Source of the DNA: Neorhizobium petrolearium | GTDB lineage: Bacteria > Pseudomonadota > Alphaproteobacteria > Rhizobiales > Rhizobiaceae | Direction of reading: 5' to 3' | Length of the DNA stretch: 64,000 nucleotides | NCBI RefSeq assembly: GCF_017873175.1 | Contig: NZ_JAGGJW010000004.1 | Coordinates: forward strand, 352,696 to 416,695 | In this document: piece after piece, positions 43,406-51,825 of the stretch | How positions within the stretch are numbered: the first letter of the stretch is position 1 | How the letters are laid out: every line of letters starts with the position of its first letter | Translations under genes and position numbers: made by a program | The notes under the pieces: model-generated | Seen by the model: the letters and a program-made list of their open reading frames with translations, nothing else | Told to the model about the DNA's origin: nothing | Databases searched by the model: none

Positions 43406-43419
43406 TTGATCAGAATCAA
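43406..43419 (-). promoter_or_regulatory. FNR/FixK-type anaerobox
   Basis: TTGAT-CAGA-ATCAA is a perfect match to the FNR/FixK/FnrN consensus TTGAT-N4-ATCAA. It is centred about 71 bases before the universal stress gene and 137 before the divergent VOC gene; the former spacing suits class II/I activation given a short 5' UTR. Confidence 0.75.
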
Positions 43420-43549
43420 CGATGCCGGATTGCCGTTTCCATTTTGGAGACGATCAATCGCCATTTTGCATTCTTTCGTGAACGACAGGAATGGGCCATA
43501 TGGCTTTGGAGAGGGAGCCAGTTGGCCCCATCAAACGAGGATTTTCAAC

Positions 43550-44413
43550 GTGTCCGATGTCGTCCAACCCTTCGCACTGACGCGGCCCGCCCATGTCCGC
43601 GCCGCCCATCTCATCGTCAGCGACCTGGCCGCCGTCTCCGACTTCTACCGGAAGATCATCGGCCTCCAGGTCATCGAAAAGACCCCTAGCGGCGAGGTAC
43701 TCGGCGTCCGCGGCCAGCCGCTTCTGACGCTCACGACCGGCACCGGCGTTTCCCGCGCACCGCGCAATGCCGCCGGCCTGTTCCACACCGCCTTCCTGGT
43801 GCCGGACCGGCAAGAGCTCGCCCACTGGCTTGCGCATGCGGCCCATAACAACGTGCAGCTCGACGGCGCCTCCGACCACCTCGTCAGCGAGGCGATCTAC
43901 CTCTCCGATCCGGAGGGCAACGGCATCGAGGTCTATCGCGACCGTAAACCCGAAGAATGGACCTACCATCCGGACGGCACCGTCGCGATGGCCACCGAGA
44001 GGCTGAACCTCCAGGAACTTTACAACAGTGCGCCCAAGCAAAGCTGGAACGGCATGGCGGACGGAACGGCGATCGGCCATATCCACCTGCAGGTCGGCGA
44101 CATCCCCGAGGCCGACGCCTTTTATCGCGACGTGCTGGGTCTGAAGATCATGGCGCGGTATCCGGGCGCGAGCTTCTTCGCCACCGGCGACTACCATCAT
44201 CATATCGCCGCCAATATCTGGAACAGCCGCGGGGCCAAAGCGCGGGAAGGCAACATGACCGGTCTTTCGGACTATACCGTACGCTTCAATGACAAGGCGG
44301 CACTCGATAGCGCAGTGGCTGCGCTCGATGCCCAGGAGATCGCCACGACGAAGACCGCTGAAGGCTTCTCGCTCAGGGACCCCTGGGGTATCGGCCTGAC
44401 GCTTGCAGCCTGA
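43550..44413 (+). CDS. VOC family catechol 2,3-dioxygenase-like protein
   Basis: 287 residues with two glyoxalase/dioxygenase modules. AAHLIVSDLAAVSDFYRKII and IGHIHLQVGDIPEADAFYRD start each module. Conserved His and Glu (VRAAHL, IGHIHL, EVYRDRKPEEW) would coordinate Fe(II) or Mn(II). This matches CatE-type extradiol dioxygenases. Substrate unknown. GTG 43550 follows GAGG. It is divergent from the universal stress gene. Confidence 0.9.
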   Translation: MSDVVQPFALTRPAHVRAAHLIVSDLAAVSDFYRKIIGLQVIEKTPSGEVLGVRGQPLLTLTTGTGVSRAPRNAAGLFHTAFLVPDRQELAHWLAHAAHNNVQLDGASDHLVSEAIYLSDPEGNGIEVYRDRKPEEWTYHPDGTVAMATERLNLQELYNSAPKQSWNGMADGTAIGHIHLQVGDIPEADAFYRDVLGLKIMARYPGASFFATGDYHHHIAANIWNSRGAKAREGNMTGLSDYTVRFNDKAALDSAVAALDAQEIATTKTAEGFSLRDPWGIGLTLAA

Positions 44414-44443
44414 TCCTCGCGGCCTATTCCCGGCCCCCTCCCT

Positions 44444-44481
44444 GCGAAAGCGGCGTTCCGGAACCGGAGCGCCGCTTTCGC
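44444..44481. terminator. Strong hairpin between VOC and AI-2E genes
   Basis: A perfect 12-bp stem, GCGAAAGCGGCG / CGCCGCTTTCGC, with a 14-base loop. There is no T-run, but the A-T at the stem base and its position 30 bases past the VOC stop suggest a terminator or mRNA stabilising structure. Confidence 0.5.
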
Positions 44482-44512
44482 GTTGAAGGACATCACGGGG
44501 ACCTATCGAGAA

Positions 44513-45673
44513 ATGGCCATCACCAGCGCGCGCGGCGCAAGCAAGCCGAAAAGACATCCGGTCGACGTGGGAGGACTGGCGGGCGGGGACGCCGGCGGTG
44601 AGGATACCGACATCACCGAACATCACTATCCGCTCGGCCGCGAGGCGCTGGACGTGGTGATGGCCTGGGCGGTGATCGGCATCTTCGCGATCGCCTTCTT
44701 CGCCATCCTTCACTACATGGCGCTGATCCTGATCCCGGTGACGCTCGCCATCGTCGTGGGTTTGATTCTCGGGCTTGCCGCCGACCGGCTCGGACAGGCG
44801 GGCGTGCCGCGCTTCGGCATCGCGCTCATTCTCTCCACGCTGGTCTTCGCAGTGCTTTTCCTGATCATCAACTTCCTGGCGGAGCCGGTTTCGACGCTGG
44901 TGCGCGAGGGGCCAAGCTTCCTCGAGCGGACAGCCGACCGCATCATGCCCTTCCTGGAGAGACAACGCTGGCTGAACATCTCGCCGGCGACCTTCGAGAC
45001 AGGGCCGATGTCGATGCAGTCACTGCTCGAGAATTCCAGCAATATTCTGGGCGTGGTGACCAGCAGCCTGACGCCCGCGATCATCCAGGGGCTGATCTTC
45101 TTCGCCGCGCTGCTGCTTTTCCTCTATGGCCGCGTCAGGCTCCGGCGCACCGTCATCCTCGCGTTCCCGACCAGACGGCAGCGGCTGATCGCGATCCGCG
45201 TGCTCAATGCGATCGATCAGGTACTCGGATATTATTTCGCGACGGCGAGCATCCTCTATTTCGGGCTTGGGATCATCATGACGCTGATCGCCTACTTCAG
45301 CGGACTCGCCATGCCGGTGCTCTGGGGCCTGTTCGCCTTTCTCTCAAGCTTCGTCCCCTTTCTCGGCATCACGCTGATGACGATTTCGGTGGCGGTCGCC
45401 GGCATCCTTACGCATGAAGCTCTCTTCATCGGGCTCATCCCGGCGGTCATCTTCTTCTCCGTGCATCTCGTGATGGAGAACCTGATCTTTCCAGCGATCA
45501 TGGGCCGGCAATGGGAGATCAACCCCTTCATCGTCTTCCTCGCCATCCTGTTCTGGACCTGGATGTGGGGAGCGGTCGGCGCCATGCTGGCGCTGCCGCT
45601 TTCCCTCATCATGATGACGGTGCTTGCCGAACTATTTCCCGAGCGGAAGACGACCCCGAACCTGCCGGGATGA
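44513..45673 (+). CDS. AI-2E family transporter
   Basis: 386 residues. Seven or eight helices occur with the UPF0118 signature (FLSSFVPFLGITLMTISVAV, LVMENLIFPAIMGRQWEINP). AI-2E proteins include exporters of small solutes and sodium/proton antiporters. ATG 44513 was chosen; a TTG at 44483 abuts the preceding hairpin and lacks a ribosome site. The N-terminal 40 residues are polar and likely cytosolic. Substrate unknown. Confidence 0.9.
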   Translation: MAITSARGASKPKRHPVDVGGLAGGDAGGEDTDITEHHYPLGREALDVVMAWAVIGIFAIAFFAILHYMALILIPVTLAIVVGLILGLAADRLGQAGVPRFGIALILSTLVFAVLFLIINFLAEPVSTLVREGPSFLERTADRIMPFLERQRWLNISPATFETGPMSMQSLLENSSNILGVVTSSLTPAIIQGLIFFAALLLFLYGRVRLRRTVILAFPTRRQRLIAIRVLNAIDQVLGYYFATASILYFGLGIIMTLIAYFSGLAMPVLWGLFAFLSSFVPFLGITLMTISVAVAGILTHEALFIGLIPAVIFFSVHLVMENLIFPAIMGRQWEINPFIVFLAILFWTWMWGAVGAMLALPLSLIMMTVLAELFPERKTTPNLPG

Positions 45674-45696
45674 TGGCGAGGATCAACAGATGAACC

Positions 45697-46083
45697 TCAG
45701 TCGTAAAGGTAATATTGCTCCCACTGCTCCCTAGGGACCTTCGAACCGATCTTGAAGTCGAAGGACATGACCTTCAGACCCTTGTCGCCCGTCTCGCATT
45801 GATATTTCAGGCGGTACCAGTCACCCCGGCTGCGAAAGACCGCACCGGGGGCGCGGACGGAATTGCCGTCCTCGATCGCTTCTGAAAACGTGTAGGCGAT
45901 CACCTTGTCAGGTTTGAATTCGCCCTCCTTCCGAATACGCTCCATCGCTTCCATATCGCAACGCTGTTCCCGGCGTTCGTCCGGAGCAAGCGCGTTGAGC
46001 TGTCTTTCGATGCGTGCATCAAGGGCATAAGCTGGCAGGGCGTAAAGAAAGGCGAGCGCTACCAGCGACCAACGTCTTGTCAT
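45697..46083 (-). CDS. DUF930 domain-containing exported protein
   Basis: 128 residues. A signal peptide ends near PAYALD. DUF930 features LNALAPDERREQRCDMEAM, VIAYTFSEAIEDGNSVRAPG and WYRLKYQCETGDKGLKVMSF follow, with two conserved Cys that may pair. It is periplasmic by prediction. ATG 46083 follows GGGAAATGAC. It converges on the AI-2E gene. No function is known for the family. Confidence 0.88.
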   Translation of the reverse strand: MTRRWSLVALAFLYALPAYALDARIERQLNALAPDERREQRCDMEAMERIRKEGEFKPDKVIAYTFSEAIEDGNSVRAPGAVFRSRGDWYRLKYQCETGDKGLKVMSFDFKIGSKVPREQWEQYYLYD

Positions 46084-46201
46084 GTCATTTCCCATCCAAT
46101 GTGACTCGGACGGCGCGGAAACTAAGAGACGATCGGATCGTTGACCACCGACCAGAACGGGAAATAGGATGATGTGATCGGGTGAGGTCAATGGGGGCCA
46201 G

Positions 46202-46441
46202 GTGAGCAAGCGTTTGGAACGAATGCGCGCCAATCCCCAGGCGGATTGGCGAATCGAAGACATCGAGGCCGTTTGCAGGGAATTCGACGTCGTGTGCAGT
46301 CCGCCGCGCGGCGGTAGCTCTCACTACAAGGTTAGTCACCCCAAGATGCGCGATATCCTGACCGTGCCTTTCAAACGACCAATCAAGCCTGTATATATTC
46401 GTAGGCTTGTACAATTTATCGACGCGGTGAGAACCTCATGA
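46202..46441 (+). CDS. hicA: HicA-family toxin (mRNA interferase)
   Basis: 79 residues. The dsRBD-like HicA fold carries the catalytic His in PPRGGSSHYKVSHP, and VPFKRPIKPVYIRRLVQFI is its last helix. It is longer than minimal HicA (about 60) at the N-terminus. It starts GTG 46202 after GGGGG. Its stop overlaps the hicB start by four bases (ATGA), the standard TA layout. It would cleave mRNA when free of HicB. All key features look intact. Confidence 0.88.
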   Translation: MSKRLERMRANPQADWRIEDIEAVCREFDVVCSPPRGGSSHYKVSHPKMRDILTVPFKRPIKPVYIRRLVQFIDAVRTS

Positions 46442-46659
46442 GTCCGTTGCGATATGCAGTTCTTGTATCTCCCCTATCGCCTGAAGATGGCGGCGGCTTC
46501 CTTGCGACCGTGCCGGACCTGCCAGGCTGCATGAGTGACGGCGAAACGCCGCAGGAAGCCATTTCCAACGTTCAGGACGCGATCGAAAGCTGGATCGAGG
46601 CGACGCATGACATGGGGCGGGATATTCCTCCGCCTTCAAAGCGGGCGGCAATCGGCTAA
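46438..46659 (+). CDS. hicB: HicB-family antitoxin
   Basis: 73 residues. The partial RNase H-like HicB fold is recognisable in YAVLVSPLSPEDGGGFLATV, PDLPGCMSDGETPQEAISNV and IESWIEATHDMGRDIPPPS. The C-terminal ribbon-helix-helix or HTH found in longer HicB is absent, so DNA autoregulation may be weak or rest on another part. It is coupled to hicA by the ATGA overlap. Confidence 0.88.
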   Translation: MSPLRYAVLVSPLSPEDGGGFLATVPDLPGCMSDGETPQEAISNVQDAIESWIEATHDMGRDIPPPSKRAAIG

Positions 46660-46745
46660 ACGTCCCATACCCACCTTCCCCGCTTGCTTCGCGCTCCGTC
46701 GCCCCCTATCTCTGGCACTCCTTTCATAAAATCCGGAGTGCTTCC

Positions 46746-48854
46746 TTGGACATCTCCCGCAAATCGCCGTTCGGTCCTCTTCCCAGCCCTCCGCTGGCCG
46801 CGAAGAAGCCGGTTTCAGATACACGCCACGGGATCACCCGCACCGACGACTACGCCTGGCTGCGCGCCGATAACTGGCAGGCAATGTTCAAGGATCCGTC
46901 GATCCTCGATCCTGAAATCCGCGCTTACCTCGAAGCCGAAAACGCCTATATGGACGCGGCGATGGGCGACACGGCGGAGCTCCAGAAAGTGCTGTTTGCC
47001 GAAATGCGTGGCCGCATCAAGGAGGACGACAGCTCGGTGCCGATGAAGGACGGGGCTTTCGCTTACGGCACGCTCTTCGTCACCGGCGGCGAACAGCCGC
47101 ATTATTTCCGCACGCCGCGCGACGGCGGCGAAAAGCACGTGCTTCTCAACGGCGACGAGGAGGCGAAGGGCAAGGACTATTTCCGCCTCTCAGGCATCGA
47201 TCATACGACCGACCACGCCAAAGGCATCTGGGGCTATGACGACAAGGGCTCGGAATATTTCACCCTGCGCATCCGCGATCTTGCAACCGGCGAAGACCTT
47301 TCCGACGTGCTGGAAAATACCGCCGGCGGCGGGGTCTGGGCCCCGGACGGCAAGAGCTTCTTCTATACGCTGCAGGACGAGAACCACCGGCCGTCCAAGG
47401 TCTTCCACCACATCGTCGGCCAGTCGCAGTCGGAAGACAGGCTGGTCTACGAGGAGAAGGATCCCGGTTTCTTCATGGGCGTTGGCGGCTCCTTGCTGGA
47501 CGACTTCATCTATATCGACATCCACGACCACGAGACGTCGGAATACCGCATTCTTTCGACCAGCGACCTGACCGCCGAACCGAGGTTGGTCGCCGAGCGC
47601 GAGGAAGGCATCGAATATTCGATGACGGAGGGTGGCGACGTCTTCTATATCCTTACCAATGACGGCGGCGCCAAGGATTTCAAGATCATGCAGGCTCCGG
47701 TTAATGCACCGGGCAAAGAAAACTGGACCGAGGTCGTGCCGCACGAGCCGGGCCGGCTGATCATCAGTCACATGGCGTTTGCTCGCCATCTCGTCTGGCT
47801 GCAACGCAAGGACGGCCTGCCGCAGATCATCATCCGCGATCGCGAGAGCGGCGAGGAACACGCGATCGCCTTTGCGGAGGAGGCCTATTCGCTCGGCCTG
47901 CAGGGGGCGGCGGAATACGACACCGATGTCATCCGTTTCTCCTATTCCTCGATGACGACGCCCTCGCAGCTCTTCGACTACGACATGGTGACCCGCAAAC
48001 GGGTGCTTTTGAAGACGCAGGAAGTGCCGTCAGGCCACAACCCGGACGACTACGTCACCCGCCGGGTGATGGCGCCGGCCCATGACGGCGAACTGGTTCC
48101 GGTCTCGCTACTCTATCGCAAGGATACGCCGCTCGACGGATCCGCACCCTGCCTGCTCTATGGTTATGGCGCCTACGGGATTACCATACCCGCTGGCTTC
48201 AATACCAATATCCTGTCTTTGGCCGACCGCGGCTTTGTCTATGCCATCGCCCATATCCGCGGTGGCAAGGACAAGGGTTTTGCGTGGTACGAAACCGGCA
48301 AGATGGAGCATAAACAGAATACGTTCAAAGACTTCATCGCCGCGGCTGACTATCTGAATCAGCAGAAGTTCACATCCTACGCGAACATTATCGCCGAGGG
48401 CGGTTCGGCAGGCGGCATGCTGATGGGCGGCATCGCCAACATGGCACCGGAAAAGTTCGCCGGCATCATCGCCGCCGTGCCCTTCGTCGACGTGCTGAAC
48501 ACCATGCTGGACGACACGCTGCCGCTCACCCCGCCCGAATGGCCGGAATGGGGCAACCCCATCGACAGTTTCGAGGAATACCAGTGGATCGCCACCTATT
48601 CGCCCTACGACAATATCGCGGCCAGACCCTATCCACCGATCCTGGCGCTTTCCGGCCTCACCGATCCGCGCGTCACCTACTGGGAGCCGACCAAATGGGT
48701 GGCACGGCTGCGGGAGAAGGCGCCGGAAGCAGGCCCTTATCTTTTGAAGACCAACATGGCGGCCGGCCACGGCGGCAAGTCAGGCCGTTTCCAGCGGCTG
48801 GAGGAGATCGCCTTCGAATATGCATTTGCGATCAAGGTGGCGGGGAAGATGTAG
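46746..48854 (+). CDS. ptrB: S9 family peptidase, oligopeptidase B type
   Basis: 702 residues. An N-terminal beta-propeller (about 75-410) precedes an alpha/beta-hydrolase domain. The catalytic Ser is in AEGGSAGGMLMGG, Asp in SGLTDPRVTYWEPTKW and His in NMAAGHGGKSGRF. EERKQ-type acidic residues expected for oligopeptidase B are in the catalytic half. It cuts short peptides after Arg or Lys in the cytosol. TTG 46746 is supported by GGAG and because the family's N-terminus lies directly behind it. Confidence 0.93.
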   Translation: MDISRKSPFGPLPSPPLAAKKPVSDTRHGITRTDDYAWLRADNWQAMFKDPSILDPEIRAYLEAENAYMDAAMGDTAELQKVLFAEMRGRIKEDDSSVPMKDGAFAYGTLFVTGGEQPHYFRTPRDGGEKHVLLNGDEEAKGKDYFRLSGIDHTTDHAKGIWGYDDKGSEYFTLRIRDLATGEDLSDVLENTAGGGVWAPDGKSFFYTLQDENHRPSKVFHHIVGQSQSEDRLVYEEKDPGFFMGVGGSLLDDFIYIDIHDHETSEYRILSTSDLTAEPRLVAEREEGIEYSMTEGGDVFYILTNDGGAKDFKIMQAPVNAPGKENWTEVVPHEPGRLIISHMAFARHLVWLQRKDGLPQIIIRDRESGEEHAIAFAEEAYSLGLQGAAEYDTDVIRFSYSSMTTPSQLFDYDMVTRKRVLLKTQEVPSGHNPDDYVTRRVMAPAHDGELVPVSLLYRKDTPLDGSAPCLLYGYGAYGITIPAGFNTNILSLADRGFVYAIAHIRGGKDKGFAWYETGKMEHKQNTFKDFIAAADYLNQQKFTSYANIIAEGGSAGGMLMGGIANMAPEKFAGIIAAVPFVDVLNTMLDDTLPLTPPEWPEWGNPIDSFEEYQWIATYSPYDNIAARPYPPILALSGLTDPRVTYWEPTKWVARLREKAPEAGPYLLKTNMAAGHGGKSGRFQRLEEIAFEYAFAIKVAGKM

Positions 48855-48881
48855 GCTGCAGTCGGGATTGGGAAGGGGAAG

Positions 48882-49397
48882 ATGACGGTTTATGTAGCCC
48901 TCCTGCGGGCGGTGAATGTCGGCGGCGCCGGTGCGTTGCCCATGACCGAGCTTAAAGGCATCTGCGAAGGGCTCGGGTTCACCGACGTGAAGACCTATAT
49001 CCAGAGCGGCAACGTGCTGTTCCGCTCCGGTGAAACGGAAGCAGCGGTGGCCGAGAAGCTCGACGCGGCGCTGGGCAAAAAATTCGGCAAGAGACCGGGC
49101 GTCATGGTGCGCACGACCGCGGAACTCGAAGCGATCGCCGAGAACGCCCCCTTTCCCGAGGCCAAGCCGAATTTCCTGCTCGTATATTTCCTGACCGAGG
49201 CCGCCCCGGCCGATGCGCTCGCTAAAATGGTGGCGCCGGACGGCGAGGAAGCGGCCGTTGCGGGACGCGAGATCTACGTGCACTACCCGAACGGATCCGG
49301 CCGCTCGAAGCTGAAACTGCCGGCCCGGAAGCCCGGCACCTCGCGTAATCTCAACACGGTTCGGAAGCTCGCGGGCCTGGCCCGCGCGATGGAATAG
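48882..49397 (+). CDS. DUF1697 domain-containing protein
   Basis: 171 residues. It begins YVALLRAVNVGGAGALPMTE, then DVKTYIQSGNVLF, the DUF1697 hallmarks, and ends SKLKLPARKPGTSRNLNTVR. It is cytosolic alpha/beta. Homologues are widespread with no defined function. It follows ptrB by 27 bases and may be cotranscribed with it and the next gene. Confidence 0.92.
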   Translation: MTVYVALLRAVNVGGAGALPMTELKGICEGLGFTDVKTYIQSGNVLFRSGETEAAVAEKLDAALGKKFGKRPGVMVRTTAELEAIAENAPFPEAKPNFLLVYFLTEAAPADALAKMVAPDGEEAAVAGREIYVHYPNGSGRSKLKLPARKPGTSRNLNTVRKLAGLARAME

Positions 49398-49401
49398 GCG
49401 G

Positions 49402-49935
49402 ATGGCGCAAATGGCGGGCATCATCATTCCGATCGTCTGTTACGCCATCATCTTCTATGTCGTCGGGACGATCTCCTGGTCCTTGTGGAAACAGCGGAAG
49501 AAAGGCCCCCCGGCCTGGCCGCCCTACCCGCTCATCAATGCGACCGAGGAGGAGATGGACCGCAGGCGGGCGGAAGTGCGAGACATGCTCTCCCATAAGG
49601 CGCTCGGAGCCGAACGGGCACGGCGACTCTGGGGCAAGCTGCAGCGGGCCGAAATCGGCGGAGGCCTCATCCATGAATTCCATCGCGATTTCTGCGGCCA
49701 CGGTCTCATCCGCACGCAAGCAGGCATAATCCTCTGCGATATCCAGGACGGGCATTTCCCGGGGCCGGCGATCGCCACCTGGGACAACGAACGGGAGTTC
49801 GTGGACTTCTTCGCCCGCCAGAGCGATTTCACCATGAGCGGCTGGGAGCCCGCCGAGCCGGTCTTCTTCACGGAAGACAAATGGTATCGGAACAATCAGC
49901 GTCTGCGAGCAGAGATCATCGACAGGTTTCTCTGA
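49402..49935 (+). CDS. Membrane-anchored hypothetical protein
   Basis: 177 residues. One N-terminal helix (IIIPIVCYAIIFYVVGTISW) is followed by a soluble domain with WPPYPLINATEEEMDRRRAE, FHRDFCGHGLIRTQAGIILC and WDNEREFVDFFARQSDFTMS. It starts four bases after the DUF1697 stop, so it is cotranscribed. No family was recognised with confidence. Confidence 0.7.
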   Translation: MAQMAGIIIPIVCYAIIFYVVGTISWSLWKQRKKGPPAWPPYPLINATEEEMDRRRAEVRDMLSHKALGAERARRLWGKLQRAEIGGGLIHEFHRDFCGHGLIRTQAGIILCDIQDGHFPGPAIATWDNEREFVDFFARQSDFTMSGWEPAEPVFFTEDKWYRNNQRLRAEIIDRFL

Positions 49936-50044
49936 ACCGGAACGGATAGGAAACGCCGCGAAGCACGGCGCGGTTGCATTTCCTTGTCAAGCCCCAGTCG
50001 TCAAATCGACGTCACGGACGCAAGCCTCGCGCAAGGTTCAGCCG

Positions 50045-50059
50045 TTAACCATTCGTTAA
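50045..50059. promoter_or_regulatory. CtrA-type box (perfect TTAA-N7-TTAA)
   Basis: TTAA-CCATTCG-TTAA is an exact CtrA consensus, centred about 33 bases before ATG 50085. It is the best-placed CtrA box in the window. Confidence 0.6.
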
Positions 50060-50084
50060 CCATTCTGAACACGGGCGTTCTGCC

Positions 50085-50354
50085 ATGAAGATCGATAGCG
50101 GCCTCAACGGCTATTATTATCCGAACCGGACCCTCGACATGGACCGCAAGACCGAGGAAGCGCCTCAGCGCGAAACGGTGTCAGTTCAGCGTTCTCCCAA
50201 TGCTTTGACGGGCAGCAGCACGCTGCTGTCGTCCTCGCTTGCCAATGCCCTTTGGGTAATCGAGAGCGGCGAGACGGCCTCCACCGAAGCGGAAGCGCCG
50301 ATGCCGACCGTTCCCCATGACTGGGTCGAAGGCGTTTACCAGGAGTTCGCCTGA
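50085..50354 (+). CDS. Small hypothetical protein behind a CtrA box
   Basis: 89 residues, polar and low in structure except SSSLANALWVIESGE near the middle. That motif recurs in the 184-residue protein at 51826 (GAKLADALWTMESEG), and both N-termini carry NGYYYPNR/NSYYASLR-like aromatic patches. The two appear paralogous. The upstream box suggests expression under the cell-cycle regulator CtrA, which often controls motility or polar genes. No signal peptide is visible. Confidence 0.6.
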   Translation: MKIDSGLNGYYYPNRTLDMDRKTEEAPQRETVSVQRSPNALTGSSTLLSSSLANALWVIESGETASTEAEAPMPTVPHDWVEGVYQEFA

Positions 50355-50384
50355 ACCTGAGGCACCAAATCCCTGATCGCGGTT

Positions 50385-51371
50385 TTACGACGCTTCCGCC
50401 GGCGTCACCTCCACTGTGACATGCGACAGATCCCGGATGCTCCGGAGTTTTTCCTTGTAGAAGGATGGCGCGCGGGGCTTTGACGTGACGAGCGCCACGA
50501 TAGCCGCGCGATGACCCGGCCCGACCTGCCAGACATGCAGGTCCGAAATCCTGTCCTCCTCCGTCTCCACCTGCTGCCGGATTTCGTCGGCCAGATCCTC
50601 GTCGTCCGGCTGGGCATCGAGCAACACCGTCGCAGTGGCGCGGATCAGCCCCCAGGACCAGCGGGCGATCACCAGGCCGCCCACCACGCCCATGACCGGA
50701 TCAAGCCAGATCCAGCCATAGCCGCGGCCGAGGAACAGGGCGAAGATCGCCAGTACCGACGTCAAAGCATCGACCAGAACATGCAGGTAGGCGGCCCGCA
50801 GGTTGTGGTCTTCGGCAGGGCGGTCATGATCGTGTCCACCATGGTGGCCGTGATGATGACCGCCATCGTGCGCATGGGCGCCGTGATGACCATGATGGCC
50901 GCCATGATGATGCCGATGACCGCCCCTGAGCAGCCAGGCGCTCAGGAGGTTGACCGCAAGCCCGATGACGGCGACCGCGATCGCCTGATCGAAATCGATT
51001 GCAACCGGATGGGCAAGCCGCAGAAAACTCTCCCAGGCGATCAGGACCGCGATCAGGGCAAGCACGATGGCGCTCGCGAAACCGGCGAGATCGCCGAGCT
51101 TGCCGGTGCCGAACGTATAACGCGGATTGCGGGCCTGGCGGCGCGCATAAAGATAGGCCAGGGCGGAAATCAGCATTGCGCCCGCATGGGTCGACATGTG
51201 CCAGCCGTCAGCGGTCAGCGCCATCGAGCCGAAGATGGAGCCGGCAACGATCTCCGCTACCATCATCGTCGCGGTCAGCACGATCACCAGCCAGACCTTG
51301 CGTTCGTTGCGCTCGTGGTCGGCGCCTAAAAACACGTGGTCGTGCTTCAGCTCCTCGATGGAATGCGCCAT
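50385..51371 (-). CDS. dmeF: Co/Ni-type cation diffusion facilitator DmeF
   Basis: 328 residues. Six helices with metal-site residues (LTADGWHMSTHAG, HxxxD in HVLVDALTSV) and a long His-rich cytosolic loop between helices 4 and 5 (HRHHHGGHHGHHGAHAHDGG). The HWHM-type site and the adjacent RcnR-like regulator fit the Co(II)/Ni(II) exporters of rhizobia. The C-terminal CDF domain is present (ISDLHVWQVGPGHRAAIVAL). ATG 51371 has AAGGAG. It is cotranscribed behind dmeR with a 22-base gap. Confidence 0.93.
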   Translation of the reverse strand: MAHSIEELKHDHVFLGADHERNERKVWLVIVLTATMMVAEIVAGSIFGSMALTADGWHMSTHAGAMLISALAYLYARRQARNPRYTFGTGKLGDLAGFASAIVLALIAVLIAWESFLRLAHPVAIDFDQAIAVAVIGLAVNLLSAWLLRGGHRHHHGGHHGHHGAHAHDGGHHHGHHGGHDHDRPAEDHNLRAAYLHVLVDALTSVLAIFALFLGRGYGWIWLDPVMGVVGGLVIARWSWGLIRATATVLLDAQPDDEDLADEIRQQVETEEDRISDLHVWQVGPGHRAAIVALVTSKPRAPSFYKEKLRSIRDLSHVTVEVTPAEAS

Positions 51372-51393
51372 CCGGTTTCTCCTTTTCGTCCAC

Positions 51394-51666
51394 TCAGCGG
51401 ATGTAAGTTCTCAGCGCCTCGGCGAGTTCTTCCGCCGCCTGAGCGCGTTGCTTATCGTTCTCGGCGTGCAGCACATGTTCGTGCAGGTGCCCCTCCATCA
51501 CCTCGCCGGTGAGCCCTGCCAGCGCGCCGCGGATCGAGGCGAGAAGTTGCAGCACCTCGCCGCAGGGCGTTTCCTTTTCCAGCGCCCGCTCGACCGCATC
51601 CATCTGCCCCTTCAACCGGCGCACCCGCGCCAGAAGCTTTGACTTTTCCCGAATGGTATGGGCCAC
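51394..51666 (-). CDS. dmeR: RcnR/CsoR family metal repressor DmeR
   Basis: 90 residues, all-helical CsoR-like fold. His3, Cys35, His60 and His64 are all present, exactly the Co/Ni ligand set of RcnR (H-C-H-H). RVRRLKGQMDAVERALE is the DNA-binding helix. GTG 51666 follows GGGAG. It should release its operator when Co(II) or Ni(II) binds, turning on itself and dmeF. Confidence 0.95.
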   Translation of the reverse strand: MAHTIREKSKLLARVRRLKGQMDAVERALEKETPCGEVLQLLASIRGALAGLTGEVMEGHLHEHVLHAENDKQRAQAAEELAEALRTYIR

Positions 51667-51683
51667 GGAATGCTCCCGAATTT

Positions 51684-51705
51684 AATATAGGGGGGTATCC
51701 TATAC
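51684..51705 (-). promoter_or_regulatory. Likely DmeR operator
   Basis: AATATAGGGGGGTATCCTATA lies just upstream of dmeR. A G-tract flanked by the ATAGG/CCTAT inverted repeat is the pattern bound by RcnR-like repressors. Confidence 0.65.
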
Positions 51706-51825
51706 CATGCCTGAGCTTGCGCGCAATCCGGGGAGCCATCCCAGAGGCGCCGCAGGCTGGATGCAAGCCCCGGACAGGATTGGAACCCTAAGCCGATCCC
51801 CAGTCTCACAGCGAGGAGAGTCGAG

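Noticed and set aside
43454..44965. Minus-strand 500-codon frame over the VOC and AI-2E genes
   Set aside because: It crosses two well-defined genes and a terminator hairpin.
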